Source of the DNA: Bacillota bacterium
GTDB taxonomy: Bacteria > Bacillota > Sulfobacillia > RBS10-35 > JAJYVN01
DNA: 5,148 nucleotides
Assembly (NCBI GenBank): GCA_021791995.1
Contig: JAJYVN010000220.1
Span: 1-5,148, forward strand
Reading direction: 5' to 3'
The notes under the pieces are model-generated. The model did not search any database. It was not told the origin of the DNA and saw only the letters and a program-made list of their open reading frames with translations. Positions 1-5,148 of the stretch are shown in pieces (positions within the stretch are counted from its first letter, which is position 1; each line of letters starts with the position of its first letter). The translations under genes and the position numbers were made by a program.

Positions 1-1
1 G

Positions 2-262
2 GAGTCCGCACGCTTCGCCGGCACGTCTTACCGTGCGGCCAACTGGATATACGTCGGCCGCACCCAGGGTCGCGGCAAGCTCGACCGCCACAAGCTCCGC
101 GCCAAACCCATCAAAGACATCTATCTCTTTCCGCTCGATCGCCGCTTCCGTTCCTTCCTCACCGCGCCCTTACCTCACCCCTCCCCCCCGCAGCTCACCG
201 AATTAGGTACGGGATTGGCCTCGGCATTCTTTCCGCGTTCACCCAGTGGAAGCGGTATCTGA
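2..262 (+). CDS. DUF4338 / DruA-like protein, C-terminal part
   Basis: The window begins inside this gene, so only the last 86 residues are visible, read in frame from base 2 to a TGA at 260-262. The stretch from about residue 4 to residue 50 carries the signature I associate with the C-terminal end of the DUF4338 family: RFAGTSYRAANWIYVGRT, then QGRGKLDRHK, then KPIKDIYLFPLDRRFR. DUF4338 proteins include DruA of the Druantia anti-phage systems, but many stand-alone copies lie in transposon-rich regions, so a defence role cannot be inferred from this fragment. The last 35 residues or so, after FRSFLTA, are Pro/Ser-rich and do not look conserved. They may be a natural variable tail or read-through after a damaged end. 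Nothing downstream resembles DruB-DruE, although upstream partners would be outside the window. Confidence 0.72.
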   Translation, partial: ESARFAGTSYRAANWIYVGRTQGRGKLDRHKLRAKPIKDIYLFPLDRRFRSFLTAPLPHPSPPQLTELGTGLASAFFPRSPSGSGI

Positions 263-362
263 CCCGTGTCGCCCTTCACCCTGGCTTGATGGATCCAGAG
301 CTCTTCCGCAGCGCCAACCGCACCTGGAGGATTCTGCTCATAGCCGCTCTGGTAGTGACCAT

Positions 363-368
363 AAAGGG
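363..368 (+). promoter_or_regulatory. Ribosome binding site of the TetR-type gene
   Basis: AAAGGG lies six bases before the ATG at 375. It decides the start, because the frame is open further upstream to an ATG at 246 whose extra residues resemble nothing in the family. A second ATG follows immediately at 378 and could also be used. Confidence 0.5.
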
Positions 369-374
369 AATGGC

Positions 375-692
375 ATGATGAACAAAGCGAACGTTCCAGG
401 TCGCCCGGGGCTGCGCGAGAGCAAAAAGCCAAGGATCCAGGACACCATCCGCGCCTGCGTCATCCAGCTGTTCAGCGAACACGGATATGAACACACAACC
501 GTGGAGCAGACTGCCAAGGCCGCAGATGTGTCGCTTAGCACCGTCTTCCGCTCGTTCCCCGCCAAGGAAGCCATGCTGGTCTCGGACGAATATGACGCAG
601 TACGAAAAGAGTGTCACGGTCGGTGCGCAGTGTTTCGGACGAGGGCCGGAGTGTGCAACCAACCTCGGCCCGTGGAATGCCCCCCGTCGTGA
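375..692 (+). pseudogene. Truncated TetR/AcrR-family regulator (DNA-binding half only)
   Basis: The frame encodes 105 residues. Residues about 20-68 are a recognisable TetR N-terminal domain: a first helix around DTIRACVIQLFSEHGY, the TTVEQTAKAADVS turn, and the recognition helix SLSTVFRSFPAKEAML followed by SDEYD. Family members are usually about 190-210 residues, with a C-terminal domain for ligand binding and dimerisation. Here the similarity stops near base 600 and the remaining 30 residues are Cys/Arg/Pro-rich without helical character, so the effector domain is absent. None of the three plus-strand frames downstream restores a TetR C-terminus, which points to a rearrangement or deletion junction near 600 rather than a single frameshift. 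A free HTH half is unlikely to dimerise or regulate normally. The start follows a good ribosome binding site. Family call is firm; calling it non-functional is inference. Confidence 0.65.
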
Positions 693-736
693 AACCAAGT
701 AAACCCAGCGAGTCAAGGGCGGGGAAAATGTTCATC

Positions 737-1098
737 TCAGACGGGTGCCGGACTCGTCCGTCCAACATTGACCATATCGTTTCCGTAGTGGGTTGCGCAT
801 TGGGGGAATGCCCAGATCAAAGCACCATTACGAGCTACGCAACGTAAAGCGTACATGCCAAACCAGCTAGCAGCCATTGTATGGTTGTCCGGGCCTTGGA
901 GAGGTACCCGACTCCAATGGCTATCTCCAGCAGTGGTATGAGCAGTATGAACCTTCCGATTGACATCATCGCGACCCATGGAACGATCAGCCGCAACAGA
1001 CCAGCCACGAGCAAAAACGCCCCCGCCCGCCGCATAACGCCATTCACCGCTAGAACGCAGGAAACGATCCATGACGCCCAGAGCAAACCCGCAATCAC
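737..1098 (-). pseudogene. Small multi-TM membrane protein, MauE/DoxX-like, probably frameshifted
   Basis: A minus-strand frame from a GTG at 1098 to a TAG at 837-835 encodes 87 very hydrophobic residues with about four predicted membrane segments (IAGLLWASWIVSCVLAV, GAFLLVAGLLRLIVPWV, FILLIPLLEIAIGVGYL, WLLAGLACTLYVA). The pattern of a segment followed by LIPLLEIAIGVG resembles the P-x-LE-x-x-x-G signature of MauE/DoxX-like proteins. GGGAGG at 1113-1108 lies nine bases before the GTG and a TATACT box lies just upstream, so this may once have been a real start. Beyond the TAG, the neighbouring frame continues plausibly as ARNGALIWAFPQCATHYGN down to a stop at 737. This resembles the arginine-and-cysteine tail (often C-x-C-F-G) of MauE proteins, implying an indel near 835-845. 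The family assignment is weak; it could simply be an unrelated small membrane protein. Confidence 0.38.
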
Positions 1099-1862
1099 CG
1101 GGCAGCGCCTCCCTGCAGTAGTATACAAATGGGTATGTTTTGTATTGGATGGCAGAACGATTGACGATAGCATCCGGCGAAGCCCACTTGCTTGCTCGTT
1201 TTCCACCTCACCAACGCATGCGGGCTCGCGCCAATCGCAACGGATTGAGGTGAACCTCGAACCTGGCCAAACGCTTCAAGGCTCGCGTCCCGATGAAACG
1301 AAGAAGCCCTGTGCGTGCATTCCGCCCGACACAGACAGCCAACCGCCTGCAACGTCCTGACTTCCCCATGGAGCAACGGATGGCTGAAGGTGCTTCTATC
1401 GTAGCGTGCCCCGGCATGGTCGGGGGATCGACCTAACCCGCCACTACGTCATCTCCCGCCCAACCGCGCGTACCGTAGTCAAAAACCTCCGCAAGGCTTG
1501 CGTCGACTCCCTTGCCGTCAAAACCCCACGGCGGCATCCGTACCACCCTTCATCCCGCCGCCGAGCGTGCCACGAGCAACTCTTGGCTGTCCCCATGCCG
1601 GACGGCCGTGTCTGCGGCATCACCGATCAACGGTCTGACCGTGGACAACCCGTGCTCGCGCATGGTAATGGAAACACGCCCGAACGGGCTATACCAATGC
1701 ACGCCCTGCCGCCTTACCACCGGCCCCGAGGTCCTTCCCAATCTGTATCCTTCCTCGCCGTCTCCTCTACCCAGCCTCTTCCGGTTACCCCGCGTCAGCC
1801 CTTTGCCAACCTCTATTCCGCCCCTCCGCTCCCTTGGGTGGTGAAATTGGCTTATGTCTCGG
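1099..1862. other. Stretch without an intact gene; possible transposase relic on the minus strand
   Basis: No frame in these 760 bases has a convincing start, ribosome site and family-like protein. On the minus strand at about 1760-1553 one frame reads GRTSGPVVRRQGVHWYSPFG and, further on, SQELLVARSAAG. After a stop, another frame near 1525-1440 reads FDGKGVDASLAEVFDYGTRG. The spacing of these motifs is loosely like transposases with an N-terminal zinc/HTH part followed by a DDE core, but I cannot name a family with confidence. A minus-strand TATACT sits just left of 1135, ahead of the MauE-like frame. No terminator-type hairpin with a T run was found behind the ATP-grasp gene, which ends at 1863. 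Confidence 0.35.
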
Positions 1863-2714
1863 CTACCCCGCGTTGAGAACCCGAGACTTAGCGATGAGAT
1901 GATCCACCATCATGCCTGCAATGTCGATACCGGCAACAAGCTGCGCTTGGGGGAAATAACATGGGAAATTCGCCTCCAGGAGGTAAAGGCGCCCGCTTGG
2001 GTGCTCCAGCAGGTCCACCCCGCCCGTCTCCCGACGAATGCCCTGCACCGCGCGCACGGACAGCGCCGCAAGATCCGGGCGCACCTCCGCAAAATAGTCA
2101 GCAAGAGACGAGCCGGCATACGTGCGAAAGTCGTCCTCATCGGTAGTGTTCCGGTAGGCTGCTACTGCCCGGTCACCCACGACCACTACGCGCCAATGCA
2201 CGGCGTCGCCGACGTAGGCCATGAGGTACGGCGTGACACCCAAGTTGAAGAGATAATCCACGAGCGAGAAGAGCGCCGGTAGTGTGGTGGCGGTCATGAC
2301 GCCGATACCCCGGGAGCCACCCATCACCTTAACCACGACCGGCAAGCCACCGAGGCGTTCCACGTAGGAACGCAGGACGGTGCGGTCCTTGGTATGGCAG
2401 GGGAAGTTCCGAGGCAGCGGTAGGCCTACGCGCTCGTGCAGGAGCACGGGGTTCGTCGTCGCAAAGTAGACGTCATCCGGATCGGCGTAGAAGGTTGCGG
2501 TACCCGGCCCGTAGAGGAACTGTTCGACTCGCTGGGCCAATACGGACACTGCAGGACGGAAGAGGATGTCCCCGCTACCCAGGCGGGACTCCTCCCGAAA
2601 TTCAAAGGTGCGCGGATCGACGCTCTGAAATGGGACGTCCCGTACCTGACACGCGGATCGCAAAAGGTTAGGGGTCTCTGGCGGCACGCCGTCGTCTATA
2701 CAGATGAACCTCAT
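1863..2714 (-). CDS. ATP-grasp ligase, RimK/LysX-like
   Basis: The 283-residue protein has the ATP-grasp fold order. Residues 1-100 form a preATP-grasp region. LPVVVKVMGGSRGIGV (124-139) holds the ATP-binding lysine K129 and the glycine-rich loop. HWRVVVVGDRAVAAYR (173-188) matches the strand of RimK-type ligases. GGVDLL (231-236) and YLLEANFPC (244-252), with E247 and N249, supply the usual metal ligands, and GIDIAGMMVDHLI closes the domain. RimK-type enzymes form an acyl-phosphate and join a carboxylate to an amine or hydroxyl, either adding an amino acid to a peptide or, in graspetide synthetases, closing side-chain ester/amide rings. The Asp of the usual D-x-R motif is His here (H173). 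Its ATG at 2714 overlaps the stop of the upstream oxygenase gene (ATGA), so translation is likely coupled; an AAGG lies too far upstream to be a good site. The substrate is unknown; the protein of the first gene is the obvious candidate. It lacks the clear N-terminal signature of MvdD/PsnB enzymes. Confidence 0.85.
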   Translation of the reverse strand: MRFICIDDGVPPETPNLLRSACQVRDVPFQSVDPRTFEFREESRLGSGDILFRPAVSVLAQRVEQFLYGPGTATFYADPDDVYFATTNPVLLHERVGLPLPRNFPCHTKDRTVLRSYVERLGGLPVVVKVMGGSRGIGVMTATTLPALFSLVDYLFNLGVTPYLMAYVGDAVHWRVVVVGDRAVAAYRNTTDEDDFRTYAGSSLADYFAEVRPDLAALSVRAVQGIRRETGGVDLLEHPSGRLYLLEANFPCYFPQAQLVAGIDIAGMMVDHLIAKSRVLNAG

Positions 2715-3364
2715 GGCCGCAAGCACGCGGGCCCTTCCCGGACCAGTCGGCAATGCGGGTCCGCATAGATGAAGTTGGTGATCGTGATCTTGTCCCCTGC
2801 CGTCACCGCCGCGCCCGCATGCGCTGCCTGCGGGTCTTCCGTCCCAGCGGGCACGAGATTGAGCCAACTGACCATCCGGCCGCGCCGGTATGGGACACGG
2901 ACGGGTGGTGAGGCCGAGGGGAAGTCCGTTGATCCGCCCTCTTCCGGTGAGGTCAGGCAGAGCAGGGCCGTAGCGACCAGATGTGCCCCGTTGATGGTGT
3001 ATGTGTCGGTGTGCAGCGGGTGCGAATCGTTGGTGCGGTAGTGGCGGAACCGCACGCTGAAGTTCACGGCGTTCTCCACCCCCAACATGTCGTAGGTGCG
3101 CGCGACCAGCGCCCCAAGGACCTCGTCCGCAGCCACTGGGAGCTCAAACGACGCCCCGGTTGCATCTCGCTTGACGTTCGCCCCGCGCTGCCGCCAGGCA
3201 TCGAGATCGCGCGTAAGCGTGAGGACCCGTTCTACCTCGGCATCACTGGCGAAACCGTCCATGACATACAGGCGTGGCACCGCTCGAATGGCGGTCCACG
3301 CAGGGAAGTGGCCAGAGACCACCTCCCGTTCCGGCTCAGCATGGCGCACCTGTTGTTCGTTCAA
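2711..3364 (-). CDS. 2-oxoglutarate/Fe(II) dioxygenase, prolyl-4-hydroxylase type
   Basis: The 217-residue protein carries the full P4Hc double-stranded beta-helix signature. VRFRHYRTNDSHPLHTDTY contains the iron ligands H118 and D120. ALLCLTSPEEGGSTDFP (134-149) is the family's GGxTxFP strand. AAHAGAAVTAGDK supplies the distal ligand H182 and, ten residues later, the 2-oxoglutarate-binding K192. Enzymes of this type hydroxylate a side-chain carbon using O2 and 2-oxoglutarate, and in bacteria many act on peptides or proteins. There is no signal peptide, so it should act in the cytoplasm. No ATG exists near the N-terminus; I chose TTG at 3364 because a perfect GGAGG lies seven bases before it. 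The gene begins 31 bases after the repeat-protein gene and overlaps the ATP-grasp gene by four bases, so the three should form one transcript. The repeats of the first gene contain no proline, so Lys, Asn, Gln or another residue would have to be the target if that protein is the substrate. Confidence 0.87.
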   Translation of the reverse strand: MNEQQVRHAEPEREVVSGHFPAWTAIRAVPRLYVMDGFASDAEVERVLTLTRDLDAWRQRGANVKRDATGASFELPVAADEVLGALVARTYDMLGVENAVNFSVRFRHYRTNDSHPLHTDTYTINGAHLVATALLCLTSPEEGGSTDFPSASPPVRVPYRRGRMVSWLNLVPAGTEDPQAAHAGAAVTAGDKITITNFIYADPHCRLVREGPACLRP

Positions 3365-3371
3365 GGAATCG

Positions 3372-3376
3372 CCTCC
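3372..3376 (-). promoter_or_regulatory. Strong Shine-Dalgarno that fixes a TTG start
   Basis: On the minus strand these bases read GGAGG. They are followed by the seven-base spacer CGATTCC and then TTG at 3364-3362, in frame with the dioxygenase. The next candidate, an in-frame GTG a few codons later, has no such site. Confidence 0.7.
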
Positions 3377-3395
3377 ACACGTATCGGCGCCTCGG

Positions 3396-4316
3396 TTAAC
3401 CTGCGCTACTGGAAGTCTTTGTCCCCTGTTCTTTGCTGAACTGCTCCATGTTCTGCTCCTTGGTGCTTTCCTCGGCCTGCTGCTTGGCGGATTGCTCGGT
3501 CTGCTGCTTGTTCTGCTCCTTGGTGCTTTCCTCGGCCTGCTGCTTGGCGGATTGCTCGGTCTGCTTGTTGCTCTGTTCCTTGGTGCCTTCCTCGGCCTGC
3601 TGCTTGGCCGACTGCTCGGTCTGCTTGTTGTTCTGCTCCTTGGTGCCTTCCTCGGCCTGTTGCTTGGCGGATTGCTCGGCCTCCACGTCCTGCTGCAGTC
3701 GGGCGATCTCGGTACTGTCCTCGGAGAGAGCGCTCGCGTCAGCGCTGAGTTGGGCGGCTTCTGCGGCGGATTGCGTTTGCAGCGTCTGGATCTTGGTGCC
3801 CTGCTCATTGGCCTGTCCCTGGAGTTGCGTGATCTTGACCGCCTGTTCCTCCGTCGTGGCTTGCAGGGTTTGCACGTCCGATTGGAGGGTGGAGATTTCC
3901 CCTGGGACTCCATGACTCTGAGAACTCTTGCCGCCCGTGCTAGCGGCCAGAGCCGGTTGGCTAACGGCCGCCACCGCACCGACGACCGCAGCGGCAGCCG
4001 TAGCCGTCCGCAACACAAAGGAGCGCCGCGCGAGGTCCCCGCTAGAAGATGCTGGCGGCGCGATGCGCTCAGCCAGTCCCTGGTCCGCAAGTAGATCGAG
4101 GGCGGCCCATACCTGCTGTTCGCTGACCGCGATGTCCTGTTCGGCACTCATCGCCTCCGCGATCTGTGCCACGCTAGTGCGACCATCGGCGTGCGACCAC
4201 ACCGCATAGACGAAGGCGGAGAGTTCCCAGGTGCGGCCGGTGGAGGGCTCGGTGAGTCGTTGGCGGGTGGCGGAGCCGTCGGAGACGATGCCGTCGGTCC
4301 GAGCGCGGGGAAACAT
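3396..4316 (-). CDS. PqqD-domain protein with internal export segment, coiled coil and 20-residue tandem repeats (possible modified-peptide precursor)
   Basis: The protein has 306 residues and a clear modular order. Residues 1-86 resemble PqqD-type domains: a short beta-rich start (GRTWELSAFVYAVW), then HADGRTSVAQIAEAM and a last helix VWAALDLLADQGLAERI. Such domains bind leader peptides and present them to modifying enzymes. Residues 95-126 read DLARRSFVLRTATAAAAVVG and end PALAAS: an RR pair, an Ala-rich hydrophobic stretch and an AxA-like cleavage site, as in a Tat-type signal but lying inside the chain. PqqD domains followed by such a segment and a variable tail recur in other bacteria, as I recall. 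Residues 138-212 are Leu/Gln-rich and look coiled-coil. Residues 214-293 are four copies of EQSAKQQAEEGTKEQNNKQT, and a short tail ends TKTSSSAG. AAGGGGG before the ATG supports the start. It leads the operon, so it could be the substrate of both downstream enzymes. An exported structural or cell-surface protein is the main alternative. Confidence 0.78.
   Translation of the reverse strand: MFPRARTDGIVSDGSATRQRLTEPSTGRTWELSAFVYAVWSHADGRTSVAQIAEAMSAEQDIAVSEQQVWAALDLLADQGLAERIAPPASSSGDLARRSFVLRTATAAAAVVGAVAAVSQPALAASTGGKSSQSHGVPGEISTLQSDVQTLQATTEEQAVKITQLQGQANEQGTKIQTLQTQSAAEAAQLSADASALSEDSTEIARLQQDVEAEQSAKQQAEEGTKEQNNKQTEQSAKQQAEEGTKEQSNKQTEQSAKQQAEESTKEQNKQQTEQSAKQQAEESTKEQNMEQFSKEQGTKTSSSAG
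3438..3677 (-). repeat. Four in-frame 60-bp tandem repeats (20 residues each)
   Basis: Four directly adjoining units of exactly 60 bp encode residues 214-293 of the PqqD-domain protein. The consensus is EQSAKQQAEE, then G or S, then TKEQ and a variable N/K/Q-rich end. Comparing adjacent 60-base windows I count about five differences per 60, so the units are recent or kept similar. Units 1 and 2 have Gly and units 3 and 4 have Ser at the eleventh position, which suggests duplication in pairs. The units contain many Lys, Glu, Thr and Gln and no hydrophobic residue larger than Ala, apart from one Met and one Phe in the last unit. There are no spacers, so this is not a CRISPR array. Confidence 0.93.
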
Positions 4317-4322
4317 AGGGCA

Positions 4323-4329
4323 CCCCCTT
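4323..4329 (-). promoter_or_regulatory. Ribosome binding site of the PqqD-domain gene
   Basis: The minus strand reads AAGGGGG followed by the six-base spacer TGCCCT and the ATG at 4316. The spacing is close to ideal and supports this start over any internal one. Confidence 0.65.
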
Positions 4330-4339
4330 GGAACAGTAC

Positions 4340-4438
4340 TTTGGGAATCGTGAGAAGCGCTGAAGCAAGTTCTATCTCGAGATCATTTATCCTTCCACAC
4401 AGTTGCAATATTAAACCTGCATTGAGCTGAGCTTTAAT
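4340..4438 (-). promoter_or_regulatory. AT-rich region, probable promoter of the three-gene operon
   Basis: This is the most AT-rich patch in the window and lies immediately upstream of the first operon gene. On the minus strand it includes TTTAATATTGCAACTG and, further on, GGATAAATGATC. TAATAT could be a -10 box and TTGCAA a -35 box, but no pair with 16-18 base spacing matches the sigma-70 consensus well. The location is convincing, the exact boxes are not. A palindromic GATCTCGAGATA lies inside and could be an operator half-site pair. Confidence 0.35.
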
Positions 4439-4455
4439 CGACGTAACTCGCCACG

Positions 4456-4478
4456 CCCCCCCCCCCGTTCGGGCGGGG
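4456..4478. repeat. Eleven-base C tract and adjoining GC hairpin
   Basis: A run of eleven C residues (4456-4466) is followed by GTTC and GGGCGGGG. CCCC-C-CCC can pair with GGG-C-GGGG around the GTTC loop with a single mismatch. No T run follows on either strand, so it is not a typical rho-independent terminator. The tract is a natural spot for length variation by slippage and for sequencing error. Confidence 0.5.
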
Positions 4479-4504
4479 AATCCGGTACTGGACAATCTGA
4501 CGAG

Positions 4505-4523
4505 GGTGTAGTAGCCTTACACC
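4505..4523. repeat. Short inverted repeat upstream of the IS66 remnant
   Basis: GGTGTA and TACACC face each other across a seven-base loop. It lies about 40 bases before the transposase reading frame and could belong to the left end of the insertion sequence. I could not identify an IS66 terminal repeat here, and a chance hairpin is equally possible. Confidence 0.3.
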
Positions 4524-4561
4524 ACCCGGATGCCGCCGGGGGCGGAGCGTGATCACGCCGT

Positions 4562-5148
4562 ATGGACCGAGCCACCAGAGCCACCAAAGAAGAGATCATC
4601 GGTTTGTGCGCCACTGCGCCAGAGCAGGTGCTTGCGCTTTATCAGCAGGTGGACCTGCTGCAGACGCGCGCCCGAGAACTGGAGCGACGGCTGGGCCTCA
4701 CCGAGCAGCAACCATGGCAAGCCACCGTCCAGTGACGGGTACGGCAAGCCGGCGCCCAAGAGCTTCTGCGGCAACAGCGGACGTCCGTCCGGAGGTCAGA
4801 CCGGTCATCGCCTGGAGTTCCGGGATCATCCCGACCATGTCGTGGTGCATCCTCCCAGCGTCTGCCGAGGCTGCGGCAACGGCTTGATGGACGACTCCCC
4901 TGGAGAGGCCGTGGACCGTCGCCAGGTCTTCGAGTTGGTGGCAAAAGGGGGGAAGTCACCGAACACCAAGTCCACGAGGTCCGCTGCGCCTGCTGTGGCA
5001 AGGTCACCCGTGGGGCCTTTCCGCTGGCGGTCTCGGCGCCGACCCAGTATGGGACGGGCATGAAGGCCTTCGCCGCGTGCCAACGAGTATCCGCTGCTCT
5101 CCACCGAGCGCATCAGCGAACGGATTTACGAGCTCACGGGGCACCGCC
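4562..5148 (+). pseudogene. IS66-family transposase (TnpC-like), frameshifted and cut by the window end
   Basis: The protein can only be read by switching frames. From the ATG at 4562 one frame gives an N-terminal coiled-coil-like piece (EQVLALYQQVDLLQTRAREL). Near 4698-4710 the reading moves to the next frame, giving KPPSSDGYGKPAPKS, SGRPSGGQTGH and VVVHPPSVCRGCG. Near 4938-4952, at a run of four A and six G, it moves back, giving TEHQVHEVRCACCGKVTRGA and APTQYGTGMKAFAA. Near 5080 it shifts again to NEYPLLSTERISERIYELTG. These are the IS66 hallmarks: the SSKPPSSDG-type linker, a CxxC/CxxC zinc-finger domain, and the start of the DDE domain. The catalytic residues lie beyond the window. At least three frameshifts make it non-functional unless they are sequencing errors. 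No tnpA/tnpB partners precede it, which fits tnpC-only relatives such as the ISBst12 group or loss of the left end. Confidence 0.88.

Noticed and set aside
2..262. A complete Druantia defence system
   Set aside because: Only the end of one DUF4338 protein is visible and no partner gene follows.
1406..1876. Plus-strand open frame of 156 residues
   Set aside because: It is Pro/Arg/Ser-rich, has no ribosome site, and shows no domain pattern; it looks like chance opening in GC-rich DNA.
1854..2282. Plus-strand open frame of 142 residues
   Set aside because: It lies antisense to the ATP-grasp gene, whose motifs and coupling are clear; the translated protein resembles nothing.
1863..2714. Naming the ligase as a known graspetide synthetase (MvdC/MvdD/PsnB)
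   Set aside because: The visible motifs fit RimK/LysX at least as well and the repeats lack known graspetide core motifs.
3438..3677. CRISPR array
   Set aside because: The 60-bp units adjoin directly without spacers, are in frame with a protein, and have no cas genes nearby.
3096..4094. Long plus-strand open frame with repeated Leu/Gly-rich, membrane-like segments
   Set aside because: It is the antisense shadow of the 60-bp repeats; the hydrophobic pattern follows from reading Gln/Lys/Glu codons backwards, and there is no ribosome site or known family.
3365..4147. Arg/Ser/Pro-rich upstream extension of the dioxygenase frame
   Set aside because: It overlaps the repeat gene in another frame and is low complexity; the GGAGG-TTG start at 3364 explains the gene better.
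4148..4495. Minus-strand open frame covering the operon promoter region
   Set aside because: It overlaps the start of the PqqD-domain gene in another frame, begins in the C-tract region, and becomes Pro/Ser-rich read-through.

Overview
The window is GC-rich bacterial DNA with the look of an accessory region. One intact three-gene operon on the minus strand (about 1863-4316) is flanked on both sides by broken genes and transposon remains. No rRNA, tRNA or CRISPR array was seen. The sequence does not fix the organism. The GC content, the DUF4338 and IS66 protein types and the canonical Shine-Dalgarno sites fit a proteobacterium or another high-GC bacterium, and I would not go further.

Left part (1-1862). 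The window opens inside the C-terminal end of a DUF4338/DruA-like protein on the plus strand (2-262). A TetR-type regulator follows (375-692). Its helix-turn-helix half is recognisable but its ligand-binding half is missing. On the minus strand at 737-1098 there is a short multi-membrane-segment reading frame resembling MauE/DoxX, which appears frameshifted near its end. From 1099 to 1862 I can support no intact gene. A stretch of the minus strand (about 1420-1800) gives faint transposase-like reading in broken frames.

Centre (1863-4316, minus strand, transcribed right to left). Gene 1 (4316-3396) encodes a 306-residue protein: a PqqD-like domain, then an internal RR plus Ala-rich export-type segment ending in an AxA-like site, then a coiled-coil region, then four 20-residue tandem repeats encoded by four 60-bp DNA repeats. 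Gene 2 (3364-2711) is a 2-oxoglutarate/Fe(II) dioxygenase of the prolyl-4-hydroxylase type. It starts at a TTG behind a perfect GGAGG. Gene 3 (2714-1863) is a RimK/LysX-like ATP-grasp ligase whose ATG overlaps the gene 2 stop as ATGA. PqqD-type domains bind peptide substrates for modifying enzymes, so the simplest reading is a substrate gene followed by two enzymes that would hydroxylate and ligate or crosslink it. I do not recognise this combination as a described system; it is the main item of interest here.

Right part (4317-5148). A 245-bp non-coding stretch holds the presumed operon promoter, an 11-base C tract and small inverted repeats. After it comes an IS66-type transposase gene on the plus strand, broken by at least three frameshifts and running off the window end.
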